Positions 44,959 to 56,990 of a stretch of 64,000 bases of DNA are shown here, in pieces (the first letter of the stretch is position 1; each line of letters starts with the position of its first letter). The translations under genes and the position numbers were made by a program. A model generated the notes under the pieces. The model saw nothing but the letters and a program-made list of their open reading frames with translations, searched no databases and was not told where the DNA came from. Origin of the DNA: Actinomycetes bacterium. GTDB taxonomy: Bacteria > Actinomycetota > Actinomycetes > Streptosporangiales > Streptosporangiaceae. The stretch covers positions 434,001-498,000 of the forward strand of contig JAJYTD010000001.1 of the NCBI GenBank assembly GCA_021793235.1. Direction: 5' to 3'.

Positions 44959-46281
44959 GTGTCCGAAACACTGTTCGACGACGCCGGAGCCGAAGCGCAG
45001 AAAGGCCAGGAGCCGCTGGCCGTACGGATGCGGCCGCGCACGCTCGACGAGGTCGCCGGGCAGCGGCACCTCTTGGGCGAGGGGAGTCCGCTGCGCCGGC
45101 TCGTCGAGGACGACGCGCCGATGTCGCTGTTCCTGTGGGGACCCCCGGGAACGGGCAAGACCACACTGGCCACCGTTGTCAGCCGGGTCACCGACCGGCG
45201 GTTCGTCGAGCTGTCGGCCGTCAACGCCGGCGTGAAGGACGTCCGCGCCGTTATCGATGACGCCCGCCGCCGGATGGGCATGCGCGGCACCCGTACCCTC
45301 CTCTTCGTCGACGAGGTGCACCGGTTCAGCAAGACCCAGCAGGACGCGCTCCTGCCGGCGGTGGAGAACCGGTGGGTGAGCTTCATCGGGGCCACCACCG
45401 AGAACCCCTTCTTCTCCGTAGTGAGTCCGCTGCTGTCGCGGTCCCTGCTGCTCACCCTGGAATCGCTCACCGACGACGACATCGGCACCGTACTCGGCCG
45501 CGCTCTCACCGATGAGCGCGGCCTGAACGGCCGCTACACCCTCAGCGAAGAGGCCGCCGGACACCTGGTGCGGCTCGCGGGCGGGGACGCGCGGCGTTCA
45601 CTCACCTATCTGGAGGCGGCCGCTCTGGTGGCGGGCGGCAACGAGGAGATCACCGTCGCCGACGTGGAGCGGGCGGTGGACCGCCACGCGGTGCGCTATG
45701 ACCGCTCGGGCGATCAGCACTACGACGTCATCAGCGCCTTTATCAAGAGCATGCGCGGCAGCGACCCCGATGCCGCGCTGCACTACCTCGCCCGGATGAT
45801 CGAGGCGGGGGAGGACCCCCGATTCATCGCCCGGCGGATCGTCGTGCACGCCAGCGAGGATGTCGGCATGGCCGATCCCACCGCGCTGCAGGTGGCGACC
45901 GCCGCGGCCCAGGCCGTGGAGTTGATCGGCCTGCCCGAGGCGCGGATCAACCTCGCCCAGGCCGTCATCCACATCGCGCTGGCTCCCAAGTCCAACGCGG
46001 TCGTCAACGCGATCAACGCGGCAGTGGCCGACGTGCGCTCCGGCAGGGGCGGACCGGTCCCGCCGCATCTGCGCGACGGCCATTACAAGGGCGCGAAAGA
46101 GCTCGGCCATGGCGAGGGCTACAAGTACGCCCATGACCACCCGGGCGGCGTCGCGGCCCAGCAACACGCGCCCGACGAGATCGCCGGGCGCGAGTACTAC
46201 ACGCCTACGACCCACGGGGCGGAACGCCGCTACGGTGAGATCCTGCAGCGGATCAAGAACGTACTCCGCAGCGGACACTAG
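44959..46281 (+). CDS. rarA: Replication-associated recombination protein A (AAA+ ATPase)
   Basis: The product is 440 residues from GTG 44959. It has Walker A Gly-Pro-Pro-Gly-Thr-Gly-Lys-Thr-Thr (residue ~58), Walker B Leu-Phe-Val-Asp-Glu-Val-His and the RarA/MgsA C-terminal region with [10 protein letters not shown] and His-Tyr-Lys-Gly-Ala. It acts at stalled replication forks as a tetramer. The order aspS-(SpoIIE)-rarA-DUF948-alaS is largely the actinobacterial backbone. Confidence 0.94.
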   Translation: MSETLFDDAGAEAQKGQEPLAVRMRPRTLDEVAGQRHLLGEGSPLRRLVEDDAPMSLFLWGPPGTGKTTLATVVSRVTDRRFVELSAVNAGVKDVRAVIDDARRRMGMRGTRTLLFVDEVHRFSKTQQDALLPAVENRWVSFIGATTENPFFSVVSPLLSRSLLLTLESLTDDDIGTVLGRALTDERGLNGRYTLSEEAAGHLVRLAGGDARRSLTYLEAAALVAGGNEEITVADVERAVDRHAVRYDRSGDQHYDVISAFIKSMRGSDPDAALHYLARMIEAGEDPRFIARRIVVHASEDVGMADPTALQVATAAAQAVELIGLPEARINLAQAVIHIALAPKSNAVVNAINAAVADVRSGRGGPVPPHLRDGHYKGAKELGHGEGYKYAHDHPGGVAAQQHAPDEIAGREYYTPTTHGAERRYGEILQRIKNVLRSGH

Positions 46282-46376
46282 ATCGTCGGCGCCCGCCGCC
46301 GGCGGGGCCGGGACGCGCCTTGGCACCAAGGTCTGCCATCCGGTACGGAAGCATCAACGGCGGCTTTGGAGGCGAC

Positions 46377-47915
46377 TCAGTCCGGCGGTGCCGGGAAGAG
46401 CTCGGTGATCCTGGTGATCTCACGCGGCTCGCCGTTCCCGCCCCCCTCGGCGAACTCCACTTCGGCGATCACCACCTGGCCCCAACTCAGGTAATCGATG
46501 AAGTCTTGACCGGTCACCTCGTAAGTGCCGCGGTCGTCCTCGATGTGGCCCGGACCGGGCACGCAGAACTGTGCACAGAACACTTCGGTGTCGGTGGTGA
46601 TGACGGCCTCCTCCGAAGCGCCGCCATCCGCGTCCTTCCACCGCGCGCTCCAGTCCTGCGGTGAGAGGGTCCCTTCAGAGGGCGGTGCGGAGGCGCCCTT
46701 CTCGACGCGGGTGTAGATCCACGGGCCATCGACCGGGTTCTCCTGCTCGGCCGGATCGAACCGCACCACCGCGGTCTTCTCGGCTGCCTTTGGTGCCGCG
46801 GGGGAGGACGACGCCGGGGCCTCCGCGTCGGCCCCGGAACCACCGTTGCCGCTGAGGGCGGTCAGTGCCGCCCAGCCGCCCCCGCCGATCAGCGCCACCG
46901 CCAGCGCCGCCCCGCCCGCGATGAGGGGGACCCGCATGGCGCGCCGGGGCGGGCTGTCGTGCAACTGGATTACCCGCGGGAGCCGGTCGGGCTCCACGAT
47001 GCCCTGCCATTCCCGGGAGAGCACCCTGGTCACCGCGGTGCCCTGGACCGCCGCGGTGTCGCCGTCGCTGATGGTCTCCCAGGCGGCGATGGCGGCCCCG
47101 AGCGCTTCGCGTACCGACGGACGGTCGTCGGGGTCCTTGGCCAGCGCCCTTCGCACGACGGGAAGCAGCTCCGCCGGGACACCGTCGAGATCGGGATCGG
47201 CTGTGGACACGCGCTCCGCCAGCACATGGGGTTCGCCCAACCCGAACGGGAGCCGACCAGTGGAGGCGAAGGCCAGGATGGCTCCCCACGCGAAGATGTC
47301 GGCCGCCGGCGAAGGAGCGTCTCCCTGGTGCCGTTCGGGGCTCAGCCAACCCGCTGCAGAGCGCCGCAGGTGTTCGTCGTCGCCCGGGAGGGCGCAGTCG
47401 AGGATCCGCGGGCCCGTGGAGCTGAGCAGGATGTTACTGGGTTTGAGGTCACCGTGCGCGACCTTCATGGCGTGCAGCGCCGAGATTCCTTCAGCCAGCC
47501 CGGCCGCGAGAGCGATGAGCCGGCCGGGGCCCATCGCTCCGTGCCTGCGCGCGTACTGGGCCAGCGGCACCCCCGAGACATAGCTCATGGCCAGCCACGG
47601 AGGTGTCGTGGCCGTGTCGAAGTCGATCGGCGGCACGTAGCAGCGTCCGTCCGTGTTCGACAGTACAGCCAGTCGCTGGTGCAGTACCGTGCGTGTGTCG
47701 GGATCCTCCAGATGCGGTGAGTTCAGCACTTTCACCGCGACCAGGGGATCGCCCTTGGTCGTAGGGTTGACCGCCGCATAGGCGGTGCCGGTGCCGCCGG
47801 AGCCCAAGCGCCCGATCACCAGGTAGGGGCCCACTCTCCTGGGGTCACCGGAGGTGCGTTGCAGGAGGTTCGGCGGTACCAGAACGGAGATCTCGCGCTG
47901 GGAACGTCGGCTCAT
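46377..47915 (-). CDS. Transmembrane Ser/Thr protein kinase with altered DFG motif
   Basis: The product is 512 residues. The kinase domain (residues ~25-280) has the Gly loop Gly-Ser-Gly-Gly-Thr-Gly, Val-Ala-Val-Lys, the catalytic loop His-Gly-Asp-Leu-Lys-Pro-Ser-Asn and Ser-Pro-Glu-Arg. The DFG motif is replaced by Asp-Cys-Ala: the metal-binding Asp is kept but the Gly is lost. A membrane helix (~330-352) leads to an extracellular domain of ~145 residues with one Cys pair (Phe-Cys-Ala-Gln-Phe-Cys). The ATG complementing 47913-47915 follows AGGA. It is probably a Hanks-type kinase; activity may be reduced. Confidence 0.9.
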   Translation of the reverse strand: MSRRSQREISVLVPPNLLQRTSGDPRRVGPYLVIGRLGSGGTGTAYAAVNPTTKGDPLVAVKVLNSPHLEDPDTRTVLHQRLAVLSNTDGRCYVPPIDFDTATTPPWLAMSYVSGVPLAQYARRHGAMGPGRLIALAAGLAEGISALHAMKVAHGDLKPSNILLSSTGPRILDCALPGDDEHLRRSAAGWLSPERHQGDAPSPAADIFAWGAILAFASTGRLPFGLGEPHVLAERVSTADPDLDGVPAELLPVVRRALAKDPDDRPSVREALGAAIAAWETISDGDTAAVQGTAVTRVLSREWQGIVEPDRLPRVIQLHDSPPRRAMRVPLIAGGAALAVALIGGGGWAALTALSGNGGSGADAEAPASSSPAAPKAAEKTAVVRFDPAEQENPVDGPWIYTRVEKGASAPPSEGTLSPQDWSARWKDADGGASEEAVITTDTEVFCAQFCVPGPGHIEDDRGTYEVTGQDFIDYLSWGQVVIAEVEFAEGGGNGEPREITRITELFPAPPD

Positions 47916-48249
47916 GGGGGTCCTGTCTGAAACGGTTGTGCCCTGGGAATCGGGCGCCTGCATTGCCTCACGGGGGACGATGGCCTCAGGTTCGATTCTG
48001 CGGCATCCGCCCGCATCCGTCGACGTCGAGGGCACGCCGACGCGACCTCTGAATCTGGCAGCGTACAGTGCGACGCGCGGGAGAGGGGCAAGCGGCGGCC
48101 TCGCTGGACGCGATAGGGTCACCCGTACTCGGATCCTCGGGTTCCGGGGGCGCTGCCGGTCCTCCGCCCCCGCTCCCCGCTCCCGCGGAACGGATTCGGG
48201 CCCCTCGCCCCCTGAGGACCACACCACCCCGATTGTCAACGGAGTCCGC
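47916..48249. other. Divergent intergenic region, kinase gene and DUF948 gene
   Basis: The 334 bases hold the promoters of both divergent genes. I see no further open frame with a ribosome-binding site, no clear operator symmetry and no strong hairpin. Confidence 0.4.
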
Positions 48250-48642
48250 ATGCTGACCGGAGGAGAAGTGGCCGCCCTCATCGCAGCGGTGGTCTGGACG
48301 GTTCTGGTCGCGTTCCTCTGCGTGGCCCTTGTCAAGCTGACGCGGCTGCTGTCGGAGACGACGAAGGTGGTGGCGGAGTTCGGTGAACGCGCCCGACCGA
48401 TGCTGGACGACGTCGCGTCCACGGTCGAGAGGACCGGCGCCTCCCTCGACCGGGTCGAGGAGATCACCACCAACATCGCCACCACTACCGAGGACGTCTC
48501 CACCATGACCGCGCTGACACGCTCGGTGGTCACCGGGCCGCTGGTGAAGGTGGCGTCCTTCTCCTACGGCCTCCGCCGGGTTCTGGGGCAGCGCCGCACA
48601 CTCGCCCTGATCCGCAGCCGCCGGAGGAGGCAGCGCGCATGA
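48250..48642 (+). CDS. DUF948 membrane protein
   Basis: The product is 130 residues. A membrane helix (residues ~6-28) is followed by a helical, coiled-coil-like tail (Glu-Arg-Thr-Gly-Ala-Ser-Leu-Asp-Arg-Val-Glu-Glu-Ile and Thr/Asn-rich heptads) and a basic C-terminus. This fits DUF948, common before alaS in actinomycetes. ATG 48250 has GGAG 5 bases upstream. The stop overlaps the next start by 4 bases (ATGA). Function is unknown. Confidence 0.88.
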   Translation: MLTGGEVAALIAAVVWTVLVAFLCVALVKLTRLLSETTKVVAEFGERARPMLDDVASTVERTGASLDRVEEITTNIATTTEDVSTMTALTRSVVTGPLVKVASFSYGLRRVLGQRRTLALIRSRRRRQRA

Positions 48643-48893
48643 TCGGCCGCCTCTTCTACTTCGCGGCAGGAGCGGCACTGGGCGGATACGCCGTGCACCG
48701 GCTCAACCGGGCGGTCCGCACCTGGAGCCCTGGTGGCATCGCCGACCGCGTGGAGGGCCACGTCGCCGACTACCGGGCCGCCCTGCGCGAGTTCAACGAG
48801 GACGTCCACGATGCCGTGGGGCACTACGAGGCCGAGCTGCGCCGCCGCTACGCGGTGGACCCGGACACGCCCCGAACCCTGCCCGAGCGCTGA
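48639..48893 (+). CDS. Small DUF6167-like membrane protein
   Basis: The product is 84 residues. A short N-terminal hydrophobic segment (Leu-Phe-Tyr-Phe-Ala-Ala-Gly-Ala-Ala-Leu-Gly-Gly-Tyr) is followed by a charged helical part ending Arg-Arg-Arg-Tyr-Ala-Val-Asp-Pro. This matches the small conserved partner found after DUF948 and before alaS in streptomycetes (DUF6167). ATGA overlap with the DUF948 stop indicates coupled translation, and the two probably form one membrane module. Confidence 0.82.
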   Translation: MIGRLFYFAAGAALGGYAVHRLNRAVRTWSPGGIADRVEGHVADYRAALREFNEDVHDAVGHYEAELRRRYAVDPDTPRTLPER

Positions 48894-49207
48894 GCGGTAC
48901 CGGCCCGAACGGCCACACGCCCGGAGCGTGCCGGCCCCGTCTGCTGATACGGTCAGGGAGCGGATTGTGGTGACCTCCTGGCGGCAATCTCAGGATTAGG
49001 ATGTGTCCGTCTGCCGCCGCAGCGCCCTCGCACTCGGTGCCGAGGCCGGTATATAAGTAATCTTGGCTGTAGGCGCGGCGGATCCGATCGAACACCGGAT
49101 CCGGTCCACTCTTCTCATCGACTGGACCCGGCATACGCGTCCGCACGGGGAACCGACGGTGCCCGCCCGCAACACCGACAAGCCCACTCAATGAAGGACG
49201 GCCGCTG
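48894..49207. other. alaS upstream region
   Basis: The 314 bases before alaS contain no credible open frame. An A/T-rich TATATAAGTAAT stretch at 49050-49061 is the best -10 candidate and would give a leader of about 150 bases. No T-box or clear attenuator is visible. Confidence 0.4.
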
Positions 49208-51880
<2,673 letters not shown>

Positions 51881-52014
51881 CCAGGTCCGATAGGCGATCC
51901 CTCTCGTGCGGCAGAGCACGAGCCATCCAGCATCCTTGGCCGACGGGGAGAAAGGAACCCTGTGCTGACCCGATATCGCCGTGAACTTGCTGCCCGCCCC
52001 GGGGAGCCCCTGCG

Positions 52015-52494
52015 TTGAGGAACGGCGTACGTATCGCGGTGGACCCGGGCAGTGTGCGGATCGGAGTCGCCGCCAGTGACCCCAGCGGCATACTGGCGAC
52101 TCCCGTGGAAACGGTCCGGCGCGGAAAGGGCGATCTGGACCGGATCATGGAACTCGTGGTGGAATACGAGGCGCGTGAGGTCCTTGTGGGCCATCCCTCC
52201 TCGCTTTCGGGTGAGGAGGGGACGGCGGCCCGAAGCGCACGCTCGTTCGCCGTGGCTCTCGCCCGCAGACTCGCTCCGGTACCGGTGCGTCTGGTTGATG
52301 AGCGGCTGACCACGGTGACGGCGCAGAGCCATTTGCGATCGGGTGCCTCGTTCGGCAAGCGTGGCGCGCGGGGCGGCAGGGCCCGGCGTTCGGTCATCGA
52401 CCAGGCCGCGGCGACAGTGCTGTTGCAGAGTGCGCTCGACATGGAGCGGCGGACCGGCAGCCCCCCGGGGGAAGCCGTCGGAGAGAATGCATGA
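52015..52494 (+). CDS. ruvX: Putative pre-16S rRNA nuclease (YqgF/RuvX)
   Basis: The product is 159 residues from TTG 52015 (GGGGAG 9 bases upstream). The RNase H-like fold is shown by Ile-Ala-Val-Asp-Pro-Gly-Ser-Val-Arg-Ile-Gly-Val near residue 7, Val-Gly-His-Pro at ~62 and Val-Asp-Glu-Arg-Leu-Thr-Thr at ~95, with the third Asp in Val-Ile-Asp-Gln-Ala-Ala-Ala. It trims the 5' end of pre-16S rRNA. Its stop overlaps mltG by 4 bases. Confidence 0.93.
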   Translation: MRNGVRIAVDPGSVRIGVAASDPSGILATPVETVRRGKGDLDRIMELVVEYEAREVLVGHPSSLSGEEGTAARSARSFAVALARRLAPVPVRLVDERLTTVTAQSHLRSGASFGKRGARGGRARRSVIDQAAATVLLQSALDMERRTGSPPGEAVGENA

Positions 52495-54605
52495 GCGACA
52501 ATGAGCCCTACGACGATCGCTACGAACGCCGCGGTCGTCGGCGCAGGGAACGCGAACGCGGCCCCGACCCGTTGACCGACCCCTGGCCGCAGCGGCCTTC
52601 CCGCAGGCGGTCACAGGAGGACCCGTTGACGGACCCCTGGCCGCGGCGGCCCACCTCCGGCCGGCCACAGAATGACCCGCTCACCGACCCCTGGCGGGCC
52701 GAGACGCCGGTACCGCGGTACGAGGAGTCAGGTCCGGCCACCGGAGGATGGGACCGTCGGGAAGCGGCCCGACCACGGCCAGAGGACCAGTGGCGCGCCC
52801 AGCGTTCCAGAAGCTCCGCGGGGCAGGAAACCGCCGGCTGGGCCGACCCCGCACCGTCCCAGCCGCTGGACCCGATTCTGGACGCGCCGCGGAACCGCCA
52901 AAGACATCCCCGGCGGGGAGCGGACCGGGCGAGCGGAGGCGCCGACACCGATCCGCTGAGCGCCTCACGTGTCGGCGGTGAGGTGAGTGCGGAGGCCGAC
53001 CGCGGCAGGCAGACCGGTCGGAGGGCATCCAGAGACGGTGATCCGCGGCCGCGGGAGGATTACGCGCCACGCGGACACCGACACCGGAGGCCGGAAGCGG
53101 AGCGGCGTGAAGACGTCGGAGATCCGCCGCTTCCGGCACGGGGACACGGGCAGGTCGACGATCGGCCCCGCGCCCGGCGGCGGGCCGCGGATGCCCCGCC
53201 CAGGGAGGAGCCCCGTGAACCCAACCCATGGGATCCCCAAGAGGGAGAGCCGGAGCTGGAGCCGGCCGCGCCGCGCGTGCTGGACTTCGACTCCGTTCCC
53301 GTGCGACGTAAACGCGCACGGGGGATGGACGAGGGCGGCGGTGACCGTGCCCCGGGCCGTCGTCGGCGGTCGGCTCCGGCCGAGGAGACCGGCCGTTTCG
53401 AGGAGGGGGACGGAGCAGAGGAGCCGGCGAGGAGGGGCTCCGTCCCGGCCGATGACGACGGAGAGGACGGTGCGGCCGACCGTGGGCGGCGCTCCCGGCA
53501 GGGGCGCGGTAGGCGGAGTCGCTCCTCCCGCGCATCCGGTAAGGCGGTCCGCAAACGGCGTGGGCGGCGCGGGCGCAAAGGTGTCGTGGTGGTGGCAATC
53601 GTCGCCCTGACCGCGGTCATCGGCGGCGGCGGATACGTATTGGCCCGCGATTATGTCTTCCCGCCCGACTTCGACGGTGAAGGCAGCGGAGAGGTGGAGG
53701 TGGCGGTCGAGGACGGGGCCAGCGGCGCCGTCATCGCCGAGGCTCTGGAGGAGAAGGGGGTCGTGGCGAGCTCCCGTGCGTTCATCAACGCGCTGGGTGA
53801 TCACGGCGGTGAGATCACGCCGGGCACCTACCGACTGCGTTCCCAGATGAGCGGCGAGGCCGCGGTCGCGATGCTGCTCGACCCCGATGCGCGCATCGGG
53901 GTGCGGGTGACGATCAGGGAAGGGCTGCGGGCCGAGAGGATCCTGGAGGAGCTCTCCGAGAAGGGCGGACTTCCGGCGGAGGACCTCGAAGCGGCCTACG
54001 CGGACGAGGAGGGGCTCGGTCTGCCGCCGTATGCGGAGAAGGGAGCGGAGGGCTACCTGTTCCCCGACACCTACATGGTCGACCGCGACGCCGAAGCCCA
54101 TGAGGTCCTCAAGAAGATGGTGGACCGGTACAAGACCGCCGCCGAGGAGATCGGTCTGGAGCAGCGCGCCGCGGAGGCGGGCCTCACCCCGAACGAAGCC
54201 GTATCGCTGGCCGCGATCATCCAGGCGGAAGCGGGCACGGTGGAGGACATGCCGAAGATCTCCGAGGTGGTCTACAACCGCCTGGAGGAAGGGATGAACC
54301 TCAAGATGGACAGTACGTGCTTCTACGCCATCGAGGAGTACGGCATCGCGATGAACTCCACCCAGCAGCAGAAGTGCAGGGAGTCGGAGAGCGGATACGA
54401 GACCTACTTCAGCGAAGGGCTCCCGGCCGGACCGATCGTCAGTCCCGGCAAGGACGCGTTGGAGGCGGCGTTGGAGCCGTCAGACGACGGCTGGCTGTAC
54501 TTCGTGACCACGGACCCCGAGAACAGCGTCACGGAGTTCGCCAAGACAGAAGCGCAGTTCTTCGAATTGCGCGACGAGTTCAACCGGAATCAGGGGGGCG
54601 GCTGA
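52491..54605 (+). CDS. mltG: Endolytic murein transglycosylase MltG
   Basis: The product is 704 residues. About 360 N-terminal residues are cytoplasmic, disordered and Arg/Pro/Glu/Asp-rich, opening with three copies of Asp-Pro-Leu-Thr-Asp-Pro-Trp (~residues 26-70). A membrane helix lies at ~365-385. The external YceG domain holds the catalytic Glu580 in Ile-Ile-Gln-Ala-Glu-Ala-Gly. It cuts nascent glycan strands and helps set their length. E. coli MltG is ~340 residues, so the long N-terminus is the actinobacterial addition. ATG overlaps the ruvX stop. Confidence 0.94.
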   Translation: MSDNEPYDDRYERRGRRRRERERGPDPLTDPWPQRPSRRRSQEDPLTDPWPRRPTSGRPQNDPLTDPWRAETPVPRYEESGPATGGWDRREAARPRPEDQWRAQRSRSSAGQETAGWADPAPSQPLDPILDAPRNRQRHPRRGADRASGGADTDPLSASRVGGEVSAEADRGRQTGRRASRDGDPRPREDYAPRGHRHRRPEAERREDVGDPPLPARGHGQVDDRPRARRRAADAPPREEPREPNPWDPQEGEPELEPAAPRVLDFDSVPVRRKRARGMDEGGGDRAPGRRRRSAPAEETGRFEEGDGAEEPARRGSVPADDDGEDGAADRGRRSRQGRGRRSRSSRASGKAVRKRRGRRGRKGVVVVAIVALTAVIGGGGYVLARDYVFPPDFDGEGSGEVEVAVEDGASGAVIAEALEEKGVVASSRAFINALGDHGGEITPGTYRLRSQMSGEAAVAMLLDPDARIGVRVTIREGLRAERILEELSEKGGLPAEDLEAAYADEEGLGLPPYAEKGAEGYLFPDTYMVDRDAEAHEVLKKMVDRYKTAAEEIGLEQRAAEAGLTPNEAVSLAAIIQAEAGTVEDMPKISEVVYNRLEEGMNLKMDSTCFYAIEEYGIAMNSTQQQKCRESESGYETYFSEGLPAGPIVSPGKDALEAALEPSDDGWLYFVTTDPENSVTEFAKTEAQFFELRDEFNRNQGGG

Positions 54606-55444
54606 TGCGCGCCGCGGTTCTGGGCTCGCCCGTCGCCCACTCGCTGTCGCCTGCCCTGCACACGGCGGCCTATGCCGAACTCGGTCTGGCCCAGACGTGG
54701 CGGTATGACCGCTTCGACTGCGACGAGGCCTTTCTGCCCGGGTTCCTCAAGGGCTGCGATGACTCCTGGGCGGGACTCTCGCTGACCATGCCGCTCAAGC
54801 GGGCGGCGCTGGACCTGGCGGATGAAGCCGACCGGTCGGCCCAAGAGGTCGGTGCGGCGAACACACTGGTCTTTCGGTCCGGTCGTCGGCACGCTTACAA
54901 CACCGATGTCCACGGGATCGAAGCGGCGCTGCGCGAAGCCGGTATCGACCGGGTGCGTTCGGCCGCGGTTCTTGGCGGCGGAGCGACCGCGGCTTCGGCC
55001 GTGGCCGCGCTGCGCGGGCTGGAAGCGACCGCAGCAGGTGCGATCACCGTGCTGGCCAGGAACCCGGCCCGTGCCGCTGGTGTGGTAGCCGCTGCCGAAC
55101 GCATGGCGCTGCCCATCGCGACGGCGCCGCTTGAGCGGATCGAGCGGTATCTCGACGTCGACCTCGTCGTTTCCACGCTCCCGGCCGGGGCCGCTGACCC
55201 CTACGCCGCTGTGGTCGCGCAGAGCGGAGCGGCCCTCTTCGACGTCGTCTACAGCCCGTGGCCGACCGCGATCGCGACGGCCGTGGCCGCTATGGGGCAG
55301 CCGGTGGTCAGCGGGTTCGCGATGCTGTTGCACCAGGCGGGAGCGCAGGTGGAGCTGATGACCGGGGTCGAGAAGGCGCCGATCGAAGCGATGCGCGCGG
55401 CGGGCGCGGCCGAACTCCGGCGGCGTTTTGGGGACCGGGAATAA
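54605..55444 (+). CDS. aroE: Shikimate dehydrogenase
   Basis: The product is 279 residues starting in a TGATG overlap with mltG. The substrate domain has Gly-Ser-Pro-Val-Ala-His-Ser-Leu-Ser-Pro and Leu-Thr-Met-Pro-Leu-Lys (catalytic Lys). Asn-Thr-Asp and the nucleotide loop Gly-Gly-Gly-Ala-Thr-Ala-Ala-Ser follow. It reduces 3-dehydroshikimate with NADPH in aromatic amino-acid synthesis. A small hairpin (55445-55459) follows the stop. Confidence 0.94.
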   Translation: MRAAVLGSPVAHSLSPALHTAAYAELGLAQTWRYDRFDCDEAFLPGFLKGCDDSWAGLSLTMPLKRAALDLADEADRSAQEVGAANTLVFRSGRRHAYNTDVHGIEAALREAGIDRVRSAAVLGGGATAASAVAALRGLEATAAGAITVLARNPARAAGVVAAAERMALPIATAPLERIERYLDVDLVVSTLPAGAADPYAAVVAQSGAALFDVVYSPWPTAIATAVAAMGQPVVSGFAMLLHQAGAQVELMTGVEKAPIEAMRAAGAAELRRRFGDRE

Positions 55445-55539
55445 CCCTGCCCGGCAGGGGGTTGACGGCCTCGGGGTGTCAGCCGGTCAGCGAGCAGTGC
55501 GCGAGCGCCGCCGCGCTCGCGGCGTGAACGCCGCGGCCG

Positions 55540-55849
55540 TTTTGCTGGTAGAGTGTTGTCCTGACCTGATCCGGCGCTACAGAAGCGCCGGGCACGTAAG
55601 CGGAGGTGGATCCTCCCACCTGCCGGGGCTCAACCCGCGCAGGTCCCGGTCGACGACGTGCGTCGTTGTCGCCGTTTCGAATGGCGGCGATCGGCGCAGG
55701 CGGAGACGATGATCTCCGTCGCCGTCGGCGTATTCCGGTGGATCACCCCGCTTGCACACGGCTGGCGGGGTTTTCGCTTTCCAGGGTTCCGGACGGGACC
55801 GGGTGACCCCCCACAGACAGCAATTACGACAAAGCTAGGGAGGGGTCCC
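55540..55849 (+). promoter_or_regulatory. infC leader with attenuator-like terminator
   Basis: The 405-base gap after aroE carries a GC-rich, strongly structured leader. An intrinsic-terminator-like hairpin, ACCCCGC (55745-55751) with GCGGGGT (55765-55771), is followed by TTTTCGCTTT, a T-rich tail rare in this window. It lies about 80 bases before infC, not at the end of a gene, so it is a candidate attenuator. In many bacteria the infC-rpmI-rplT leader is controlled by ribosomal protein L20. Whether that holds here is not shown. The promoter is not clearly identified. Confidence 0.6.
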
Positions 55850-56455
55850 ATCAGCGCCGAGCCCCGCATCAATGACCGCATCAGGGTTTCCGAGGTCCGC
55901 CTCGTCGGGCCCAACGGCGAGCAGGTCGGTATCGTCCCCGTGCAGGATGCGCTCCGTCTTGCCCAGGAGGCCGATCTCGACCTCGTCGAAGTCGCCCCGA
56001 CTGCCCGGCCGCCGGTCGCCAAGCTGATGGACTACGGCAAGTACAAGTACGAGTCCGCGGTCAAAGCGCGTGAGTCGCGCAAGAACCAGTCGAACACGAT
56101 CATCAAGGAGATCAAGCTCCGGCCGAAGATCGACCCGCACGACTACGAGACCAAAAAGGGTCACGTGGTGCGGTTCCTCAAGGGCGGGGACAAGGTCAAG
56201 GTGACGATCATGTTCCGCGGCCGTGAGCAGTCCCGGCCGGAGCTGGGGCGCCGCCTGCTGGCTCGGCTGGCCGAGGACGTACAGGACTTGGGCGCGGTCG
56301 AGTCCCAGCCCAAGCAGGACGGCCGGAACATGGTGATGGTGATCGGTCCGCACAAGCGCCGCTCTGATCACAAGGCGGAGGCGCGCGCCGCCGCCGGCGG
56401 CGACAGGCCGAGCAGGGAGCAGCGCCAGGAGGAGCAGGCCGGCCAGGGGGGCTGA
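55850..56455 (+). CDS. infC: Translation initiation factor IF-3, probable ATC start
   Basis: The product is 201 residues, beginning (as fMet) [10 protein letters not shown]. It has the N- and C-domains of IF-3 with Leu-Met-Asp-Tyr-Gly-Lys-Tyr and [10 protein letters not shown]. It binds the 30S subunit and checks initiation codons. No ATG, GTG or TTG lies in frame at the conserved N-terminus. An ATC at 55850 is preceded by GGAGGGG, as expected for the autoregulated rare starts of infC genes. The in-frame ATG at 55709 would add 47 unconserved residues across the hairpin. The tail is Ala/Glu/Gln-rich. Confidence 0.93.
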   Translation: MSAEPRINDRIRVSEVRLVGPNGEQVGIVPVQDALRLAQEADLDLVEVAPTARPPVAKLMDYGKYKYESAVKARESRKNQSNTIIKEIKLRPKIDPHDYETKKGHVVRFLKGGDKVKVTIMFRGREQSRPELGRRLLARLAEDVQDLGAVESQPKQDGRNMVMVIGPHKRRSDHKAEARAAAGGDRPSREQRQEEQAGQGG

Positions 56456-56631
56456 TCCCCGAAGGGGCCACCGTCTCCGGCGGGAACCGGGGAACCCACC
56501 GCCGCGGGCTCGGTCGGGCCCGCGGCGCAGGTGCGTTTGCGTGTCCGTGCGCCTTCAGGCCGTGTGCAGAGCAGAGCAAGTCCGCGCCGCCGTCATGACG
56601 GGGCGCCGAGTGTTAGGAGACGACGGCGACA

Positions 56632-56823
56632 ATGCCGAAGAACAAATCGCACAGCGGAGCCCGCAAGCGTTTCCGCAAGACCGGCTCCGGCAAGATCATG
56701 CGCCGCCGTGCCAACAAGAACCACCTGCTTGAGCACAAGCCGTCCAAGCGGACCCGTCGTCTCAGCAAGGAAGCCGTCCTCCCGCCCGCCGACGCGAAGA
56801 GGATCAAGAAGCTGCTCGACTAG
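56632..56823 (+). CDS. rpmI: Ribosomal protein L35
   Basis: The product is 63 residues, highly basic, with the diagnostic [13 protein letters not shown] and a C-terminal Lys-Lys-Leu-Leu. It is part of the 50S subunit. It lies 176 bases after infC and 167 before rplT, with GGAG 12 bases before the ATG. The wide spacings suggest local control or processing between the three genes. Confidence 0.95.
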   Translation: MPKNKSHSGARKRFRKTGSGKIMRRRANKNHLLEHKPSKRTRRLSKEAVLPPADAKRIKKLLD

Positions 56824-56990
56824 GGAGACCTCAAGGCTTTCCATCCGTTCCGTCGGACCGCTCCAGACCCGTGTGGCCATCGGGGTGGTGTCCTGACGGG
56901 GGTCCACGTTCCGCCCGGCCCAGTCGGTCCAGCCGGCTCGGCCGACCGGTGGCGCGGTGATCGCGCACCGGCAACCCACGAGGAGTTCCA

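Noticed and set aside
43426-45564. 712-codon antisense frame across the SpoIIE and rarA genes
   Set aside because: It spans two well-supported genes and the gap between them, and its composition is antisense-like.
55681-55806. Possible 41-codon leader peptide in the infC leader
   Set aside because: No ribosome-binding site and no run of regulatory codons; the hairpin can be explained without it.
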